The translations under genes and the position numbers were made by a program. The notes beneath the pieces were generated by a model that had not been told where the DNA came from, searched no databases, and saw nothing but the letters and a program-made list of their open reading frames with translations. DNA of 64,000 nt, from the NCBI RefSeq assembly GCF_018613605.1, contig NZ_JAGGPU010000001.1, positions 62,001 to 126,000 on the forward strand, read 5' to 3'. Numbering within the stretch: position 1 is the stretch's first letter; each line of letters opens with the position of its first letter. Origin of the DNA: Pedobacter sp. ISL-64. GTDB taxonomy: Bacteria; Bacteroidota; Bacteroidia; Sphingobacteriales; Sphingobacteriaceae. Of the stretch, positions 62,801 through 64,000 are shown in pieces.

Positions 62801-63047
62801 CTTTTACCGAATAAGGGCCACCCAATGGAAGCTCTTTAAAAGTATACTCGCCCTGAGCGTTGGTAGATGTTTTAGTAGTGAAACCTGTTGAATTGTTTCT
62901 GATCTGCACCGAAACTCCAGGAATAGATTTCTTTTGTTGATCGGTGATTACACCCGAAATTGATGCCTGGGTTGTTTGTGCAAATGCCCGGTTCTGGACA
63001 AGGCAAAACAGGAACAACACTGCAATAAGTAAATTTTTCATCATCAT
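59841..63047 (-). CDS. Oar-like TonB-dependent receptor with a carboxypeptidase-regulatory domain
   Basis: A 1068-residue outer-membrane protein. Signal peptide ([19 protein letters not shown]), then a carboxypeptidase-regulatory-like domain ([41 protein letters not shown]), a plug ([55 protein letters not shown]), and a long barrel to LRYGF. This matches Oar, first seen in Myxococcus, not SusC: there is no SusD partner. ATGs at 63047, 63044 and 63041 are all possible. A TGCCTGA/TCAGGCA stem lies in its leader near 63075-63105. Confidence 0.88.
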   Translation of the reverse strand: [1068 protein letters not shown]

Positions 63048-63230
63048 TTGTTTTTTTAACGGTTATGAAGCTTGCCTGAGCCTGTTTTTTTGCTGTTCAG
63101 GCAGATTTCATTATGATTAGTTCTGATTTTTTATGATGACAAAGATGTTAATGTGCTGTTAACTGAATCCTGATTTAATATTAATAATAGGTTTAGTCCT
63201 TGGTAGTTTTTAAGCCTGATGTTAAAATAA

Positions 63231-63262
63231 AAAACGGCCGATAAATCAATATCGGCCGTTTG
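63231..63262 (-). terminator. Intrinsic terminator of the amidohydrolase gene
   Basis: AAACGGCCGAT pairs with ATCGGCCGTTT (11-bp stem) and runs into TTTTATTTT on the minus strand, 19 nt after the stop. Confidence 0.9.
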
Positions 63263-63280
63263 TGTTAAACTGGTGTTAAC

Positions 63281-64000
63281 TTATTTCTTCTCAGCAATAT
63301 ATTTATCACTGAACTTTTTATCCAACTGTTTGTGTAGATTATCAAGATTAATATCCCTGCCCTGAATAAAAGCCTGCTCCACTTTGTTGGTGCGCATATC
63401 CAAAGCGTCGCCAGCTGAAATAAAGAAAGTAGCATCTTTGCCAGTCTCAATACTACCCGCGGTTTTATCAATGCCCATCGCTTTTGCAGCGTTTAAGGTA
63501 ATGGTTGATAAAGCTTTTTCTTTGTCCAAGCCCCAAGCCGTAACCGTACCGGCCATAAAAGGCAGGTTGCGCTGTTGCCAGTAACCATCAATGCTCAATA
63601 CTACATTTAAGCCTGCATTGGCCAATATTGCAGCATTTTTATAAGGCATATTTACATCGTCATCATTATTGTTAGGTAAAGCATGGGGCTGTTTCACCAC
63701 TAAGGTAATGTTGTTTTCTTTCAGGAAATCGATGATCAGGTAAGCTTCATCTGCCCCTGTAATTACCGGGGTGATGCCAAATTTCTTGGCGAAATTAACG
63801 GCTGCAACAATATCTTTATGACTTTCGGCCGCGATAAACAATTTTTCGTTACCGGCGAATACTTTTTTCATCGCCTCGAAACGGGTATTAATTGCATCTG
63901 GTTTGCCGATTTCAGCATAAGCTTTGGCCTCGGCAAAGAAGGATGTTAGCTGCGCAATGGCAGCCTGTGTTCTTTCTGCTAAGCTTTCTGGCGATTGTTG
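63281..64000 (-). CDS. Amidohydrolase family protein (imidazolonepropionase-like), partial
   Basis: The frame stays open to the end of the window, so the N-terminal part is missing. The visible C-terminal part has RHKDI-type segments of a TIM-barrel amidohydrolase: IAAESHKDIVAAVNFAKKFGITPVITGADEAYLI, VVLSIDGYW, ALSTITLNAAKAMGIDKTAGSIETGKDATFFISAGDAL (the late composite beta-sandwich strand with an added G-K-D). A downstream tail with KKFSDKYIAEKK is not catalytic. The catalytic metal ligands would lie in the missing part, apart from a possible Asp in SIDG. Substrate unknown. Confidence 0.82.
   Translation of the reverse strand, partial: QQSPESLAERTQAAIAQLTSFFAEAKAYAEIGKPDAINTRFEAMKKVFAGNEKLFIAAESHKDIVAAVNFAKKFGITPVITGADEAYLIIDFLKENNITLVVKQPHALPNNNDDDVNMPYKNAAILANAGLNVVLSIDGYWQQRNLPFMAGTVTAWGLDKEKALSTITLNAAKAMGIDKTAGSIETGKDATFFISAGDALDMRTNKVEQAFIQGRDINLDNLHKQLDKKFSDKYIAEKK

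Overview
The window looks like chromosome of a Bacteroidota bacterium of the family Sphingobacteriaceae, most likely Pedobacter or a close relative. Four things point there: a SusC/SusD pair, Bacteroidota-restricted families (DUF4270, DUF4920, DUF5672, a glycogen synthase made of its N-terminal half only), many lipoproteins with a Cys-Lys-Lys start, and repeated -7 promoter boxes of the Bacteroidota form TAnnTTTG. No rRNA, tRNA, CRISPR array, insertion sequence or prophage was found. The genus call is inference from family resemblance, not from a marker gene.

Layout. 1-5.5 kb: end of a SerA-like dehydrogenase, a CLC-type transporter behind a clear fluoride riboswitch, tryptophan 2,3-dioxygenase, branched-chain aminotransferase and a DUF4920 protein. 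5.8-12.4 kb: a genome-maintenance and RNA block (radA, rng, a 29-residue basic protein, a TPR protein, an HU protein, mutY, ssb). 12.5-17.2 kb: DUF4270 lipoprotein, half-length glycogen synthase, panC, panD and a flippase-like membrane protein. 17.2-23 kb: an outer-membrane receptor with a membrane-anchored AraC regulator, an acyl-CoA dehydrogenase and two small envelope proteins. 23-28 kb: the rimP-nusA-infB operon with a consensus promoter and a terminator-like hairpin in its leader.

28-31.6 kb is an AT-rich accessory stretch: an XRE regulator, an S41 peptidase without a PDZ domain, and a MACPF (perforin-like) lipoprotein ending in three 40-residue repeats. 31.7-42.6 kb is a surface-glycan locus in two converging arms: an acyltransferase and three glycosyltransferase-type genes on +, then two more glycan genes, a GT4 enzyme, an MsbA-like ABC exporter and two further glycosyltransferases on -. 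42.6-50 kb returns to housekeeping: meaB, an M24 aminopeptidase, a strongly expressed OmpA-family porin, and a compact run of a small membrane protein, ridA, a DMT transporter and recG. 50.5-57.2 kb holds the SusC/SusD pair and an MFS exporter. 57.7-64 kb holds a small membrane protein, an ABC exporter, an Oar-like TonB receptor and the end of an amidohydrolase.

Two kinds of non-coding structure stand out. The fluoride riboswitch starts just downstream of a full promoter, so it explains regulation of the transporter gene. Several gene-free spacers (769-1270, 4954-5052, 7333-7510, 57205-57752) carry hairpin-forming repeats that look like dispersed families; the pair at 57319 and 57680 shows a compensatory base change that keeps the stem. 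Six genes (radA, rng, panC, the S41 peptidase, the DMT transporter, recG) appear to start with TTG, and two (the gene after panD and the MFS gene) with GTG.
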